Shown: positions 1-9,386, counted from the first letter of the stretch. The stretch is DNA of 64,000 nucleotides from Rhizobium etli 8C-3 (GCF_001908375.1 NZ_CP017241.1:2793001-2857000), one strand, 5' to 3'. Program-made: numbers and translations. Notes: generated by a model from the sequence alone, not told the origin.

Positions 1-681
1 ACGATCGGCGCGGGCGTCACCTATACCAAGGCTTTCGAAATCCTCGCGCCAAAGGTACCGACGCTCGGCAAACTCATCAACCGCATCGGCGGCGAGCAGG
101 TGCGCAACATGGGCACGATCGGCGGCAATATCGCCAACGGCTCGCCGATCGGTGACAGCCCGCCGCCCTTGATCGCGCTCGGCGCCACGCTGAAGCTGCG
201 CTCGGCAACGGGCACGCGCATGCTGCGGCTCGAGGACTATTTCATCGATTACGGCAAACAGGACCGCAAACCCGGTGAATTCGTCGAGAGTGTCTTCATG
301 CCTTACCCGGCCGCCGGCAGCCAGTTCGCGGTCTACAAGATCACCAAACGCCGCGACGAGGACATCACCGCCGTGCTCGGCGCCTTCTATCTGACACTCG
401 ATGAGGCAGGCGACGTCAACGACATCCGCATCGCCTTCGGCGGCATGGCCGCAACGCCCAAGCGCGCCCGCACCGTCGAATCCGATCTCATCGGCAAGCC
501 GTGGAACGAGGAAACCGTCGACAGGGCACGCGAGGCCTTCGACGCCGATTTCCAGCCACTGACCGACTGGCGCGCCACCGCCGAATACCGGCAACTGACG
601 GCAAAGAACCTGCTGAGGCGCTTCTACCTGGAAACGGTCGGAACGCCGGTGGAATTGAAGCGGTTCGAGGGGGTGTCGTGA
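1..681 (+). CDS. xdhA: Xanthine dehydrogenase small subunit XdhA, C-terminal part (5' end outside window)
   Basis: The reading frame is open from base 1, so the gene begins upstream and only about 226 C-terminal residues are seen. They correspond to the FAD-binding half of the XdhA iron-sulfur/flavin subunit. The FAD phosphate-binding signature TIGGNIANGSPIGD lies at about residues 39-52 of the visible part, and the rest matches the CO-dehydrogenase-flavoprotein C-terminal domain. In the family this subunit passes electrons from the molybdenum site in XdhB through 2Fe-2S centres to FAD and NAD+ while hypoxanthine/xanthine is oxidised to urate. The N-terminal ferredoxin-like part lies outside the window. 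xdhB and xdhC follow on the same strand. Confidence 0.93.
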   Translation, partial: TIGAGVTYTKAFEILAPKVPTLGKLINRIGGEQVRNMGTIGGNIANGSPIGDSPPPLIALGATLKLRSATGTRMLRLEDYFIDYGKQDRKPGEFVESVFMPYPAAGSQFAVYKITKRRDEDITAVLGAFYLTLDEAGDVNDIRIAFGGMAATPKRARTVESDLIGKPWNEETVDRAREAFDADFQPLTDWRATAEYRQLTAKNLLRRFYLETVGTPVELKRFEGVS

Positions 682-970
682 TGACGATCATCAACGCCTT
701 CGCAAAGGAAGGCTCTTCTATCCCTTTGACAGGCACAGGTACGATGGAAAGAAAAGATGCGCCAAGTCAGAGGGCAGCGCATCGTTTGCCGCCGCCTTGT
801 CTGCGGATTCCGTCACGCTCAGGCTTGAGCCAAGCATCCACACCTGAGCGGCCAGGTCGCCACGGGGATGGCCGGCTCTGTGCAGCCACCTTCCTCTCAC
901 CAGCCAGCCCAGTTGATGAGGAGCAGCCGACACCAAACGCCAGTGCAGGGCAACTCGGAGGAGCCATCTG
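682..970. repeat. xdhA-xdhB spacer with degenerate rhizobial-type repeat
   Basis: The two subunit genes are separated by about 290 bp, although xdhA and xdhB are usually adjacent. The stretch 775-860 contains a segment (around 810-845, cgtcacgctcaggcttgagc) that resembles the dispersed intergenic palindromes common in Rhizobium genomes. A frame starting with ATG at 681 stays open to 971, where its stop overlaps the xdhB start. Its product has no recognisable domain, so I treat the stretch as spacer. Confidence 0.35.
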
Positions 971-3310
971 ATGGATAAATCCACCTTCGACACCGCCAAG
1001 GTCTTCATCAGCGGTCCCATGCACAGCGCGCTGAAGCATGATTCAGCGCATAAGCATGTCACCGGAACTGCCGATTATATCGACGACATTCCAGAGCCGA
1101 CGGATCTGCTGCATGGCGCGCTCGGTATGTCCGACCGCGCCCATGCCGAGATCCTCAGCATGGATCTCTCCGAAGTCCGAAGGCACCCTGGCGTCGTCTG
1201 GGTCTTCACCGGCAAGGACGTGCCGGGCGTCAACGATGTCAGTTCAAACGGAAGCCATGACGAGCCGCTGCTTGCCGAAACCGAGGTCGAGTTCGACGGC
1301 CAGCCGGTCTTTGCCGTGATTGCCGAGACCCGCGATGCAGCACGCATGGCCGCACGGAAGGCGAAGATCGAGTATCGCGATCTGCCGCACTTTAGCGATA
1401 TCGACGGCGCGCTCGAAAACGGCGCTCCGCTCGTCATTGCGCCGATGACGCTGCGGCGCGGCGACGCCAAGGCCGAGATGGACAATGCCCCGCACCGACT
1501 GAAAGGCCAAATGCGCATCGGAGGGCAGGAGCATTTTTACCTCGAAGGCCAAATCGCCATGGCGATCCCTGGCGAGGACGACGAGGTGACCGTCTGGTCC
1601 TCCACGCAGCATCCGAGCGAAATCCAGCATATCGTCGGCCATGTGCTGAACATTCCCTCGAATGCCGTCACCGTGAATGTGCGCCGCATGGGCGGCGGGT
1701 TCGGCGGCAAGGAGACGCAGGGCAACCAGTTTGCAGCGCTTGCCGCCATCGCCGCCAAGAAGCTTAAACGTGCCGTTAAATTCCGCCCCGACCGCGACGA
1801 AGACATGCGTGCCACCGGCAAGCGGCACGACTTCCTGGTGGATTACGAACTCGCCTTCGACGATGAAGGTCGCATACATGCCGTCGACGCCACCTACGCG
1901 GCGCGCTGCGGCTTCTCGTCGGACCTGTCCGGCCCGGTGACGGACCGCGCCCTCTTTCATGCCGATTCCAGCTATTTCTATCCGCATGTGCATTTGACCT
2001 CTATACCGCTGAAGACGCATACCGCCTCGAACACGGCCTTCCGCGGTTTCGGCGGGCCGCAGGGCATGTTGGGAGGCGAGCGCTTCATCGAAGAGATCGC
2101 TTATGCGATTGGCAAGGACCCGCTCGAAATCCGCAAGCTGAACTTCTACGGTCAGCCGGGTTCCGGCCGCACGACGACGCCCTACCACCAGGAAATCGAA
2201 GACAACATCATCCTGCGCATCGTCGAGGAATTGGAGGAGAGCGCCGACTACCAGGCCCGCCGCAATGCCGTGATCGCCTTCAACCGCGACAGCCGCTACA
2301 TCCGCAAGGGCATTGCGCTGACGCCGGTGAAATTCGGCATTTCCTTCACCATGACCGCCTTCAACCAGGCGGGCGCGCTGGTGCATATCTACCAGGACGG
2401 CTCGATCCATCTGAACCACGGCGGCACCGAGATGGGCCAGGGCCTTTATACCAAGGTGGCGCAGGTTCTGTCCGACAGCTTCCAGGTCGACATCGACCGC
2501 GTGAAGATCACCGCAACGACCACCGGCAAGGTTCCGAACACGTCGGCGACCGCCGCCTCCTCGGGTTCCGACCTGAACGGCATGGCCGCCTATGACGCTG
2601 CGCGGCAGATCAAGGAACGTCTTGTTGCCTTCGCCGCAGACAAATGGAGCGTCGATCCGGCGGAAATCGTCTTCCTGCCGAACCGGGTGCGCGTCGGCGA
2701 GACGGAAGTACCCTTCCCCGATTTCATCAAACAGGCCTATTTCGCCCGCGTGCAGCTGTCGGCAGCGGGCTTCTACAAGACTCCGAAAATCCACTGGGAT
2801 CGTGCAGCAGGGCGCGGCACGCCATTTTATTATTTCGCCTATGGCGCCGCCTGCAGCGAAGTGTCGATCGACACATTGACGGGCGAGTACCTGATCGACC
2901 GCACAGATATCCTGCACGACGTCGGCCGCTCGCTGAACCCGGCGATCGACATCGGCCAGGTGGAAGGTGGCTTCGTGCAGGGGATGGGCTGGCTGACGAC
3001 GGAAGAACTGTGGTGGGACGAAAAGGGCCGGCTGCGCACCCATGCCCCCTCGACCTACAAGATACCCCTTGCCTCCGACCGGCCGAAGGTCTTCAACGTC
3101 CGTCTCGTCGATTGGTCGGAGAATGCCGAGCCCACCATCGGTCGCTCGAAGGCCGTCGGGGAACCGCCGCTCATGCTGGCGATCTCCGTGCTCGAAGCAC
3201 TCTCGATGGCGGTGGCCAGCGTCGCCGACTACAAGGTCTGCCCACGGCTCGACGCCCCGGCGACGCCGGAGCGGGTCCTGATGGCGGTGGAGCGGATGAA
3301 GCGGGTGTGA
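971..3310 (+). CDS. xdhB: Xanthine dehydrogenase large (molybdenum-binding) subunit XdhB
   Basis: This 779-residue protein has the full length of bacterial XdhB. It binds the molybdopterin cofactor and oxidises hypoxanthine and xanthine to urate in the cytoplasm. Visible signatures are the cofactor loop GGGFGGKETQ near residue 240, the FRGFGGPQG segment near 355, and the catalytic-glutamate motif GEPPLMLA, with the Glu at residue 731. The ATG at 971 follows an AGGAG at 958-962. Flavin and Fe-S functions come from xdhA just upstream, and the sulfurated cofactor is delivered by xdhC downstream. The unusually long spacers on both sides carry repeat-like DNA, so co-transcription is likely but not certain. 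Confidence 0.97.
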   Translation: MDKSTFDTAKVFISGPMHSALKHDSAHKHVTGTADYIDDIPEPTDLLHGALGMSDRAHAEILSMDLSEVRRHPGVVWVFTGKDVPGVNDVSSNGSHDEPLLAETEVEFDGQPVFAVIAETRDAARMAARKAKIEYRDLPHFSDIDGALENGAPLVIAPMTLRRGDAKAEMDNAPHRLKGQMRIGGQEHFYLEGQIAMAIPGEDDEVTVWSSTQHPSEIQHIVGHVLNIPSNAVTVNVRRMGGGFGGKETQGNQFAALAAIAAKKLKRAVKFRPDRDEDMRATGKRHDFLVDYELAFDDEGRIHAVDATYAARCGFSSDLSGPVTDRALFHADSSYFYPHVHLTSIPLKTHTASNTAFRGFGGPQGMLGGERFIEEIAYAIGKDPLEIRKLNFYGQPGSGRTTTPYHQEIEDNIILRIVEELEESADYQARRNAVIAFNRDSRYIRKGIALTPVKFGISFTMTAFNQAGALVHIYQDGSIHLNHGGTEMGQGLYTKVAQVLSDSFQVDIDRVKITATTTGKVPNTSATAASSGSDLNGMAAYDAARQIKERLVAFAADKWSVDPAEIVFLPNRVRVGETEVPFPDFIKQAYFARVQLSAAGFYKTPKIHWDRAAGRGTPFYYFAYGAACSEVSIDTLTGEYLIDRTDILHDVGRSLNPAIDIGQVEGGFVQGMGWLTTEELWWDEKGRLRTHAPSTYKIPLASDRPKVFNVRLVDWSENAEPTIGRSKAVGEPPLMLAISVLEALSMAVASVADYKVCPRLDAPATPERVLMAVERMKRV

Positions 3311-3546
3311 AGAGTGGCCGGCTTCCTGATGCCTCAAGCCAAGGTGAATGAGCGGGGGCGCAGGCTTTATCCCGCCTTGTCTTGCGGGCCATCTCTCCCA
3401 CAATGGGAGAGATCGCCAAGAAGCCCCGGCTCCGTGCAATCGGCAGGCATTGGTAATGCGCCCGTTGGTTTGCGGCAAGCGCGCGTCATATCAATCTTCC
3501 CTCTTTTGCGGGAAGTGTCAGGGACAAAGCGGGGTGCCTTCGCGCC
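3311..3546. repeat. xdhB-xdhC spacer with rhizobial intergenic palindrome
   Basis: The 236-bp spacer contains ccatctctcccacaatggga and the inverted arm gggagagatcg around 3390-3417. This is the core of a dispersed palindromic repeat often found between Rhizobium genes. No coding sequence is recognised. It may affect mRNA processing between xdhB and xdhC. Confidence 0.5.
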
Positions 3547-4359
3547 ATGACGTCCTCTTTCCTCTCCTTCACGTCCGTTCACCCTGCCATCATCCTCATC
3601 GACATTGTCGAAACCCGAGGCTCCACGCCTCGCGAAGCCGGCACCTTCATGCTCGTCGCGGAAAATGCCACCTGGGGCACGATCGGCGGCGGACAGTTGG
3701 AGTTCATGGCCATCCGCAATGCACGAGACCTGCTTAGGGGCAGCGGCAGGGCGACCCTGGAAATCCCGCTCGGGCCGGAGATCGGGCAATGCTGCGGCGG
3801 GCGTGCCGAGTTGCGGTTCCGGCGGGTGACGGATGACCTGATGAAGGAGCTGAAAGAACGCCAGGCCGAAGAAGCGGCGGGCATGCCGGAGGTCTATATT
3901 TTCGGCGCAGGCCATGTCGGGCATGGGCTTGCGGCCGCACTTGCGCCGCTGCCGCTCTTGGTGACAGTGGTCGAGACGCGCAAGCAAGAACTTGCGAATC
4001 TGCCGCCGGAGACAAAGACGCGCCTTACGCCGATACCGGAAGCACTGCTGAAGGAGATTCCCGCGGGCTCCGCCGTCGTCATCCTGACGCACGACCATGC
4101 GCTGGACTTTCTGATCGCCCGCGAGGCGCTTTCGAGAACCGATCTTGCCTATACCGGCATGATCGGCTCGGCCACGAAACGGGCGACCTTTGCGAGCTGG
4201 CTTTCGCGCGAAGGCGGCGAGCGCAACTTTCTCGACCGCCTCACCCTGCCGATCGGCGGCTTGGCGGTCAGGGACAAGCGGCCGGAAGTGATCGCCGCCA
4301 TGACCGCTGCCGAAATACTGACGGCGCTTTCCGCCTATCGGCAGAAATCGCTCTCGTAA
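3547..4359 (+). CDS. xdhC: XdhC, xanthine dehydrogenase accessory protein
   Basis: This 270-residue protein of the XdhC/CoxI family binds and sulfurates molybdenum cofactor and inserts it into xanthine dehydrogenase. The N-terminal XdhC domain shows the segment VETRGSTPREAGTFM, then GTIGGGQLE, then a cysteine-containing GQCCGGRAEL. The C-terminal half is a Rossmann fold beginning VYIFGAGHVGHGLA at about residue 116. It completes the xdhABC set. Its last 25 bp overlap a small gene on the opposite strand. Confidence 0.95.
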   Translation: MTSSFLSFTSVHPAIILIDIVETRGSTPREAGTFMLVAENATWGTIGGGQLEFMAIRNARDLLRGSGRATLEIPLGPEIGQCCGGRAELRFRRVTDDLMKELKERQAEEAAGMPEVYIFGAGHVGHGLAAALAPLPLLVTVVETRKQELANLPPETKTRLTPIPEALLKEIPAGSAVVILTHDHALDFLIAREALSRTDLAYTGMIGSATKRATFASWLSREGGERNFLDRLTLPIGGLAVRDKRPEVIAAMTAAEILTALSAYRQKSLS

Positions 4360-4538
4360 CGGGGATCGCGCCCGTCCAGGAAGCCAAGATCGCGCTTCAT
4401 TCGATCCGGAATGCGGTCAAGATCGAGCCTCGACGGGTGGAATACCTTGCCATAAGCCCAGCCTGCTACGCCTGAAATAAGGGACATAAGCGAGAGATTG
4501 ACGAGATTTGTGCTTTCTTCGACAGCATGGCAATCCAT
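4335..4538 (-). CDS. Small DUF1127-like protein (67 aa)
   Basis: This short protein has a hydrophobic middle (LVNLSLMSLISGVAGWAYG) and a C-terminal segment LDRIPDRMKRDLGFLDGRD. That tail recalls the arginine- and aspartate-rich end of DUF1127-type small proteins of alphaproteobacteria. The ATG at 4538 is chosen because AAAGG lies seven bases upstream; a TTG at 4556 in the same frame has poorer context. The gene is convergent with xdhC and overlaps its 3' end, and it is divergent from the LysR gene at 4641. Its function is unknown. Some DUF1127 proteins affect RNA or phosphate metabolism, but nothing here shows that. Confidence 0.6.
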   Translation of the reverse strand: MDCHAVEESTNLVNLSLMSLISGVAGWAYGKVFHPSRLDLDRIPDRMKRDLGFLDGRDPRYESDFCR

Positions 4539-4640
4539 GACATCACCTTTGTTCAACTGATGCTATGGCTTGCAGATTGCCGCTGAAAATGCTGCAATTC
4601 CAATTGAACAACCGTCTAGGTGCATAAAGAGAACTTATCC

Positions 4641-5537
4641 ATGAAGCTGTCGAAACAGTTCCCGCTGAATGCGCTGCGCGTCTTTGAGGCCGTGGCGCGG
4701 CTCGGCAGCTTCACCAAGGCGGGCGAAGAGCTCGGCATGACGCAGACGGCTGTGAGTTATCAGGTAAAGCTACTGGAGGAGAATATCGGCGAGCCGCTCT
4801 TCCTGCGTCGCCCGCGCCAGATCAGCCTGACGGATACCGGCGAACGGCTGGCGCCGAGGGTGACGGAAGGTTTTGCCATCCTGAGCGAAGCGGTTGCCTC
4901 CGTCAGCGCCGCAGCAGAAGAAATGCTGCTTATCCACTCGACCCCGACCTTTGCGGCGCAGTGGCTGGCGAGACATATCGGATCGTTCCACCTGAAATAT
5001 CCGAGCATTGCCGTAAGATTGAAAACGTCAGACACGCTGATCGATTTTTCCCGCGAGGCTGCCGACCTTGCAATTCGCAGCGGCAAAGGCAACTGGCCGG
5101 GCCTGCGTTCCCATATGCTGATGAAGGTGATGTTTACGCCGATGCTGGCACCCGCATTGGCTCAGTCGATCGGCGGCATCCATTCACCGGCCGACCTGCT
5201 GAAGCTGCGGCTGATCGATGCCGGAGACCCTTGGTGGCTGCAGTGGTTCACCGAGGCTGGCGTAGAAAATCCCGATCTTTCCGGTCGTCCCCGCTCAAGG
5301 CTCGGCGCGCAGTCCTTTGAAGCAAGTGCCGCAATTGCCGGTCAAGGCGTTGCGATCCTGACGCCGGAATTTTATTCGGACGATCTTGCCGCCGGCCGGC
5401 TGTGCCAGCCCTTCGACCTCGTCTGCTACGACGGCGCCGACTACTGGCTCGCCTATCCGGAAAGCCGAAGAAATGTGCCGAAGATCCGAGCCTTCCGGAA
5501 CTGGATCATCGGCGAGATGGACGCGCAAGCTCTATGA
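4641..5537 (+). CDS. LysR-family transcriptional regulator (GcvA-like)
   Basis: This 298-residue LysR-type regulator opens with a winged helix-turn-helix over residues 1-65 (LNALRVFEAVARLGSFTKAG, then TQTAVSYQVKLLEE). A periplasmic-binding-protein-like effector domain follows from about residue 90. The NALR..EAV pattern is typical of the GcvA/AmpR group. The ATG at 4641 is preferred over the in-frame GTG at 4620. It sits between xdhC and puuD, so a role in purine catabolism is a reasonable inference, but no ligand or target can be read from the sequence. The protein is full length with no defects. Confidence 0.93.
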   Translation: MKLSKQFPLNALRVFEAVARLGSFTKAGEELGMTQTAVSYQVKLLEENIGEPLFLRRPRQISLTDTGERLAPRVTEGFAILSEAVASVSAAAEEMLLIHSTPTFAAQWLARHIGSFHLKYPSIAVRLKTSDTLIDFSREAADLAIRSGKGNWPGLRSHMLMKVMFTPMLAPALAQSIGGIHSPADLLKLRLIDAGDPWWLQWFTEAGVENPDLSGRPRSRLGAQSFEASAAIAGQGVAILTPEFYSDDLAAGRLCQPFDLVCYDGADYWLAYPESRRNVPKIRAFRNWIIGEMDAQAL

Positions 5538-5544
5538 ATTGCGT

Positions 5545-5877
5545 TCAATAGCCCATTTCCGGCGCGTAAAAGCAGCGCGGCGTGTCCTCGTTCGGGAACA
5601 GGCAGAGGTGATATTCACCGTCGCCCGATTGCATCGCCTTCGTCATCGGCAGCATGAATACATGCGCCCGCGTCACCAGCCGGTGGTCGCCCGGCAACAG
5701 CGTCACCCGATACCCTCTGGGCGTCACCTTGACGCTTTTCGAAGGGATCATCTGGCAATCGCCAGTATGGTTGTCGCCGTTGCAACAGAAGGGTTCGTAA
5801 GACCAACCTGCTGGCGCGTCGTGGGCACTTACACTCGACGCGAACGCAATCATCACACCTGCCAGAATGCTGCGCAT
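5545..5877 (-). CDS. Secreted hypothetical protein (110 aa)
   Basis: The product starts with a clear signal peptide (RSILAGVMIAFASSVSAHDA) and is predicted to be exported. The mature part has several cysteines (two in EPFCCNGDNH, one in TGDCQMIPS, one in HLCLFPNED, one in RCFYAPEM), which suggests disulfide bonds in the periplasm. GGAG nine bases upstream supports the ATG at 5877; an in-frame ATG at 5883 would sit on top of the ribosome site. The gene is convergent with the LysR gene, seven bases apart. I do not recognise a characterised family. Similar small secreted proteins are common in Rhizobiales. Confidence 0.75.
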   Translation of the reverse strand: MRSILAGVMIAFASSVSAHDAPAGWSYEPFCCNGDNHTGDCQMIPSKSVKVTPRGYRVTLLPGDHRLVTRAHVFMLPMTKAMQSGDGEYHLCLFPNEDTPRCFYAPEMGY

Positions 5878-5883
5878 GGGCAT

Positions 5884-6634
5884 CTTCTCCGTCGATGAAT
5901 GCGCCGCCTCAATGCGGTTTCCACCTCATCCTGGCGGCCCATAATGGTAATTGTAACCGAGTCGTGACATTTCAAGGATCACTAAATGTTGCGGTGCAAT
6001 ATATTCAAACCATACGTGCTGCTGCAGACAGCCCGCAACTTCAATGACCTCACGGGTCACATAATCCATGCTGACGGAGACCGAATTGAGGCTTGTCGTG
6101 TGGAAATACGTCGCGGCAATTCCAGTGCTCTCGGCGGCAGCCTATAGTCGCGACCGGGGCGTACTGAGTATTCAGATACCGTCGATTTTTCAGGGACTTC
6201 GACCTGGTGAGCCACACTCCGTCGATCTGACATCGCAGGGCAGTTTGGCTACGTTTGTGGTCCTGGTTCTGATCAAAGACGGACTTCACGAAATGGTGAC
6301 TGGTCGTGACCATACGAATGGACAACCCGTCGTCACCGGACACCTGGGTGACGACGGCAGCGGGCAATCGTCCTTCTCCAGGAGTCGAAGATCGATGTTA
6401 TCCGTTCGAGACGCTCGGCCGATCACGAGCCCCGGCTGCGGATCAGCGACTGAACTGCCAGGAAATTTCAAAGCAATGAATTGTGCCCACGGCAAATCCG
6501 CTGCCGTTACAACAATCGAGGGCAACGATTGCCTCCACATGCTCCGCGGCAAAGCAGGCGGCTGACGTCTTTCCCCTTCCCTCCCGCATCAACTTTCTGC
6601 AATGTGGCGAGTCGGAGGAAGACAGGGGAACTGA
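5884..6634. other. 751-bp stretch without a confident gene, upstream of puuD
   Basis: Both strands contain open frames of 90-165 codons (for example plus 6068-6565 and minus 6050-6367). None shows a recognisable domain, a good ribosome site or a clear coding signature, and they overlap each other antisense. The stretch may hold the puuD promoter and a decayed gene. I see no tRNA, riboswitch or terminator that I can support. Confidence 0.4.
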
Positions 6635-7873
6635 ATGTATGAATACGCCATAGCGTGGGAGTGGCTTGCTTTTGCGACACGCTGGTTTCACGTCATCACC
6701 GCGATCGCCTGGATCGGTTCGTCCTTCTATTTCATCGCGCTTGATCTCGGGCTGGTGAAGCGCCCGCATCTTCCGCCTGGCGCCTATGGCGAGGAATGGC
6801 AGGTGCATGGCGGCGGCTTCTATCACATCCAGAAGTATCTGGTGGCGCCGGCCCAGATGCCGGAGCATCTGACCTGGTTCAAATACGAAAGCTACTTCAC
6901 CTGGCTCTCCGGCTTCCTGATGCTCTGCATCGTCTACTATGGCGGAGCCGACCTCTTCCTCATTGACCGCCATATACTCGACATCAGCGCGCCTGTGGCG
7001 ATCCTGATCTCGCTCGCCTCGCTGGCCATCGGCTGGATCGTCTACGACCTGCTCTGCAAGTCGCTGCTCGGCAAAAACACCTGGGGACTGATGGCGGTGC
7101 TCTACGGCGTCATCGTCTTCATGGCCTGGGGCTATACGCAGCTCTTCACCGGCCGCGCGGCCTTCCTGCATCTCGGCGCCTTCACCGCGACGATCATGTC
7201 GGCCAACGTCTTCTTGATCATCATCCCGAACCAGAAGATCGTCGTCGCCGACCTTATCGCCGGACGCACGCCGGATCCGAAATATGGCGTTGTCGCCAAG
7301 CAGCGCTCGCTACACAACAACTATCTGACGCTGCCGGTCATCTTCTTCATGCTGTCGAACCACTATCCGCTGGCCTTCGGCACCGCCTTCAACTGGGTGA
7401 TCGCAGCCCTCGTCTTCCTGATGGGCGTCACCATCCGCCACTGGTTCAACACGACACACGCACGCAAGGGGCGCCCGACCTGGACCTGGCTCGTGTCTGT
7501 CGTCCTCTTCATCCTCATCATGTGGCTTTCGACGGTGCCTAGGGTGCTGACCGGTGGCAGCGAAACGGCTGCCGTCGCGCCGGCCTTCCAGCAGTTTGCG
7601 GGTGATCCCCACTTCCCTGCGGTCAAGGAGCTGATCGGCACACGCTGTGCGATGTGCCATGCCGCCGAACCGGTCTACGAGGGCATTGCCCGACCCCCGA
7701 ACGGGGTCATCTTCGAAAACGACGCGCAAATCGCTGCCCATGCACGTGAAATCTATATACAGGCAGGCCGCAGCCATGCCATGCCGCCCGGCAACGTGAC
7801 GGAGATTACGTCGGACGAGCGAAAGCTGCTCGTCGCGTGGTTCGAAAGCGCAGTCGAAGGCAAACAGCAATGA
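6635..7873 (+). CDS. puuD: Membrane-bound, cytochrome c-fused urate hydroxylase PuuD
   Basis: This 412-residue membrane protein oxidises urate to 5-hydroxyisourate and passes electrons to the respiratory chain instead of O2. The N-terminal urate-oxidase domain has about eight hydrophobic helices, beginning with RWFHVITAIAWIGSSFYFIA. The C-terminal 90 residues form a c-type cytochrome with the haem motif CAMCH (Cys338, Cys341, His342). An AGGGGA lies just ahead of the ATG. guaD overlaps its stop by four bases, so the two are translationally coupled. The 5-hydroxyisourate produced is the substrate of UraH, encoded 14 kb downstream on the other strand. Confidence 0.96.
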   Translation: MYEYAIAWEWLAFATRWFHVITAIAWIGSSFYFIALDLGLVKRPHLPPGAYGEEWQVHGGGFYHIQKYLVAPAQMPEHLTWFKYESYFTWLSGFLMLCIVYYGGADLFLIDRHILDISAPVAILISLASLAIGWIVYDLLCKSLLGKNTWGLMAVLYGVIVFMAWGYTQLFTGRAAFLHLGAFTATIMSANVFLIIIPNQKIVVADLIAGRTPDPKYGVVAKQRSLHNNYLTLPVIFFMLSNHYPLAFGTAFNWVIAALVFLMGVTIRHWFNTTHARKGRPTWTWLVSVVLFILIMWLSTVPRVLTGGSETAAVAPAFQQFAGDPHFPAVKELIGTRCAMCHAAEPVYEGIARPPNGVIFENDAQIAAHAREIYIQAGRSHAMPPGNVTEITSDERKLLVAWFESAVEGKQQ

Positions 7874-9186
7874 CGAAGAAACTCCTGCGCGGGCGGCTGC
7901 TCTCGTTTAGGCGCGCGCCCCTCAGCCTCACCGATACCGACAGCTACCGCTACGAGAGCGACGGCGGCCTGTTGATCGAGGAAGGCAAGATCACGGCGAT
8001 CGGGGCCTATTTTGACATCAGGAAGAAGGCACCGGCAGATGCGGTCGAGATCGACCATCGCCCATATCTGATTATGCCGGGCTTCATCGACACGCATCTG
8101 CATTTTCCGCAGATGCAGGTGATCGCCTCCTATGCAGCCAACCTGCTCGAATGGCTGAACACCTACACCTTCCCGGAAGAATGCCGCTTCGTCGAAACTG
8201 CGCATGCTGAAAAGATCGCGACGCATTTCTACGACGAACTGGCCCGCCACGGTACGACGACGGCTGCCGCCTATTGCTCCGTCCATAAGTCCTCCGCCGA
8301 CGCCTACTTCTCGGAAGCCATGCGCCGCAACATGTGCATGGTCGGCGGCAAGGTGATGATGGATCGCAATGCGCCCCAGGGCCTGCTCGACACACCCGAG
8401 ATGGGCTATGACGAAACGCGCCAGGTGATTGCCGACTGGCACGGCAAGGGCCGAAACCACGTTGCCATCACGCCGCGCTTCGCCATAACCTCGACGCCGC
8501 AGCAGATGGAGGCGTCCCAGGCCCTCGCCCACGAATTTCCGGACCTGCACATCCAGACGCATCTTTCGGAAAACCACGACGAGATCTCTTTGGCCTGCGA
8601 GCTCTATCCGGACGCGATCGACTATACCGATATCTACGCCCGCTACGGCCTGCTGGGCCCTAAGAGCCTCTTCGGCCACTGCATTCACCTTTCCGAACGC
8701 GAGGCAGATGCCATGAGCGAAGCCGGTTCGGTTGCAGTCCATTGTCCGACCTCGAACCTGTTCCTCGGCTCGGGCCTCTTTCCGTTGAGGGCACTGGCGC
8801 GCCGCGAAAAACCCGTCAGGATCGGCGTTGCCACCGACATCGGCGGCGGCTCCAGCTTTTCGATGCTGCGCACCATGGACGAAGCCTATAAGATCCAGCA
8901 GCTCCTCGGCGAGCGGCTCAACCCGCTCGAAAGCTATTATTACATGACGCTCGGCAACGCCGAGGCGCTCTCGCTCGCCGATAGCATCGGCACCCTGGAG
9001 GAAGGCACGGACGCCGATCTCGTCGTCCTCAACGCCGCGGCAACGCCTGCCATGGCATTGAAGATGGACGTGGTGAGGACGCTGCCGGACGAACTCTTCC
9101 TGCTGCAGACGATGGGGGACGACCGGGCGGTCGCGGAGACTTATGTGGCGGGCGAAGCAGCGAAAAGCAATCTCACTGTCTTATGA
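7870..9186 (+). CDS. guaD: Guanine deaminase
   Basis: This 438-residue amidohydrolase converts guanine to xanthine and ammonia, feeding xanthine dehydrogenase. The metal ligands start with DTHLHFPQ (His76 and His78). Further signatures are THLSENHDE and FGHCIHL in the middle, CPTSNLFLGSG, and GVATDIGGGSSFSML with the metal-binding Asp. The ATG at 7870 overlaps the puuD stop as ATGA, which decides the start and indicates an operon. Length and motif order match bacterial GuaD. Confidence 0.96.
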   Translation: MTKKLLRGRLLSFRRAPLSLTDTDSYRYESDGGLLIEEGKITAIGAYFDIRKKAPADAVEIDHRPYLIMPGFIDTHLHFPQMQVIASYAANLLEWLNTYTFPEECRFVETAHAEKIATHFYDELARHGTTTAAAYCSVHKSSADAYFSEAMRRNMCMVGGKVMMDRNAPQGLLDTPEMGYDETRQVIADWHGKGRNHVAITPRFAITSTPQQMEASQALAHEFPDLHIQTHLSENHDEISLACELYPDAIDYTDIYARYGLLGPKSLFGHCIHLSEREADAMSEAGSVAVHCPTSNLFLGSGLFPLRALARREKPVRIGVATDIGGGSSFSMLRTMDEAYKIQQLLGERLNPLESYYYMTLGNAEALSLADSIGTLEEGTDADLVVLNAAATPAMALKMDVVRTLPDELFLLQTMGDDRAVAETYVAGEAAKSNLTVL

Positions 9187-9386
9187 GGCGCGTTACCCGA
9201 CCGAATCGCTGCCCTTCCATTCCGCATGCAACAGCAGGAAGCTTTGCCCACAACCGCTGTTAGACGCTCCGAACGCGTGGCGGAAATTCTCGATCGCAGG
9301 CGATCCCTTTCGCTTGTCATGATCCACCGCCCCCACGAGCTAACATTTGTTCCAGCCGATCGATGCCAACAAGGGCGGCATGGATA

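Noticed and set aside
681..971. Possible 96-codon gene between xdhA and xdhB
   Set aside because: It overlaps both neighbours neatly, but the sequence is repeat-like, low in structure and without a domain.
1244..3478. 744-codon open frame antisense to xdhB
   Set aside because: It mirrors GC-rich codon structure of xdhB, has no domain, and xdhB is certain on the other strand.
6050..6565. Open frames on both strands ahead of puuD
   Set aside because: Neither has a ribosome site, a domain or a clear coding pattern, and they overlap each other.
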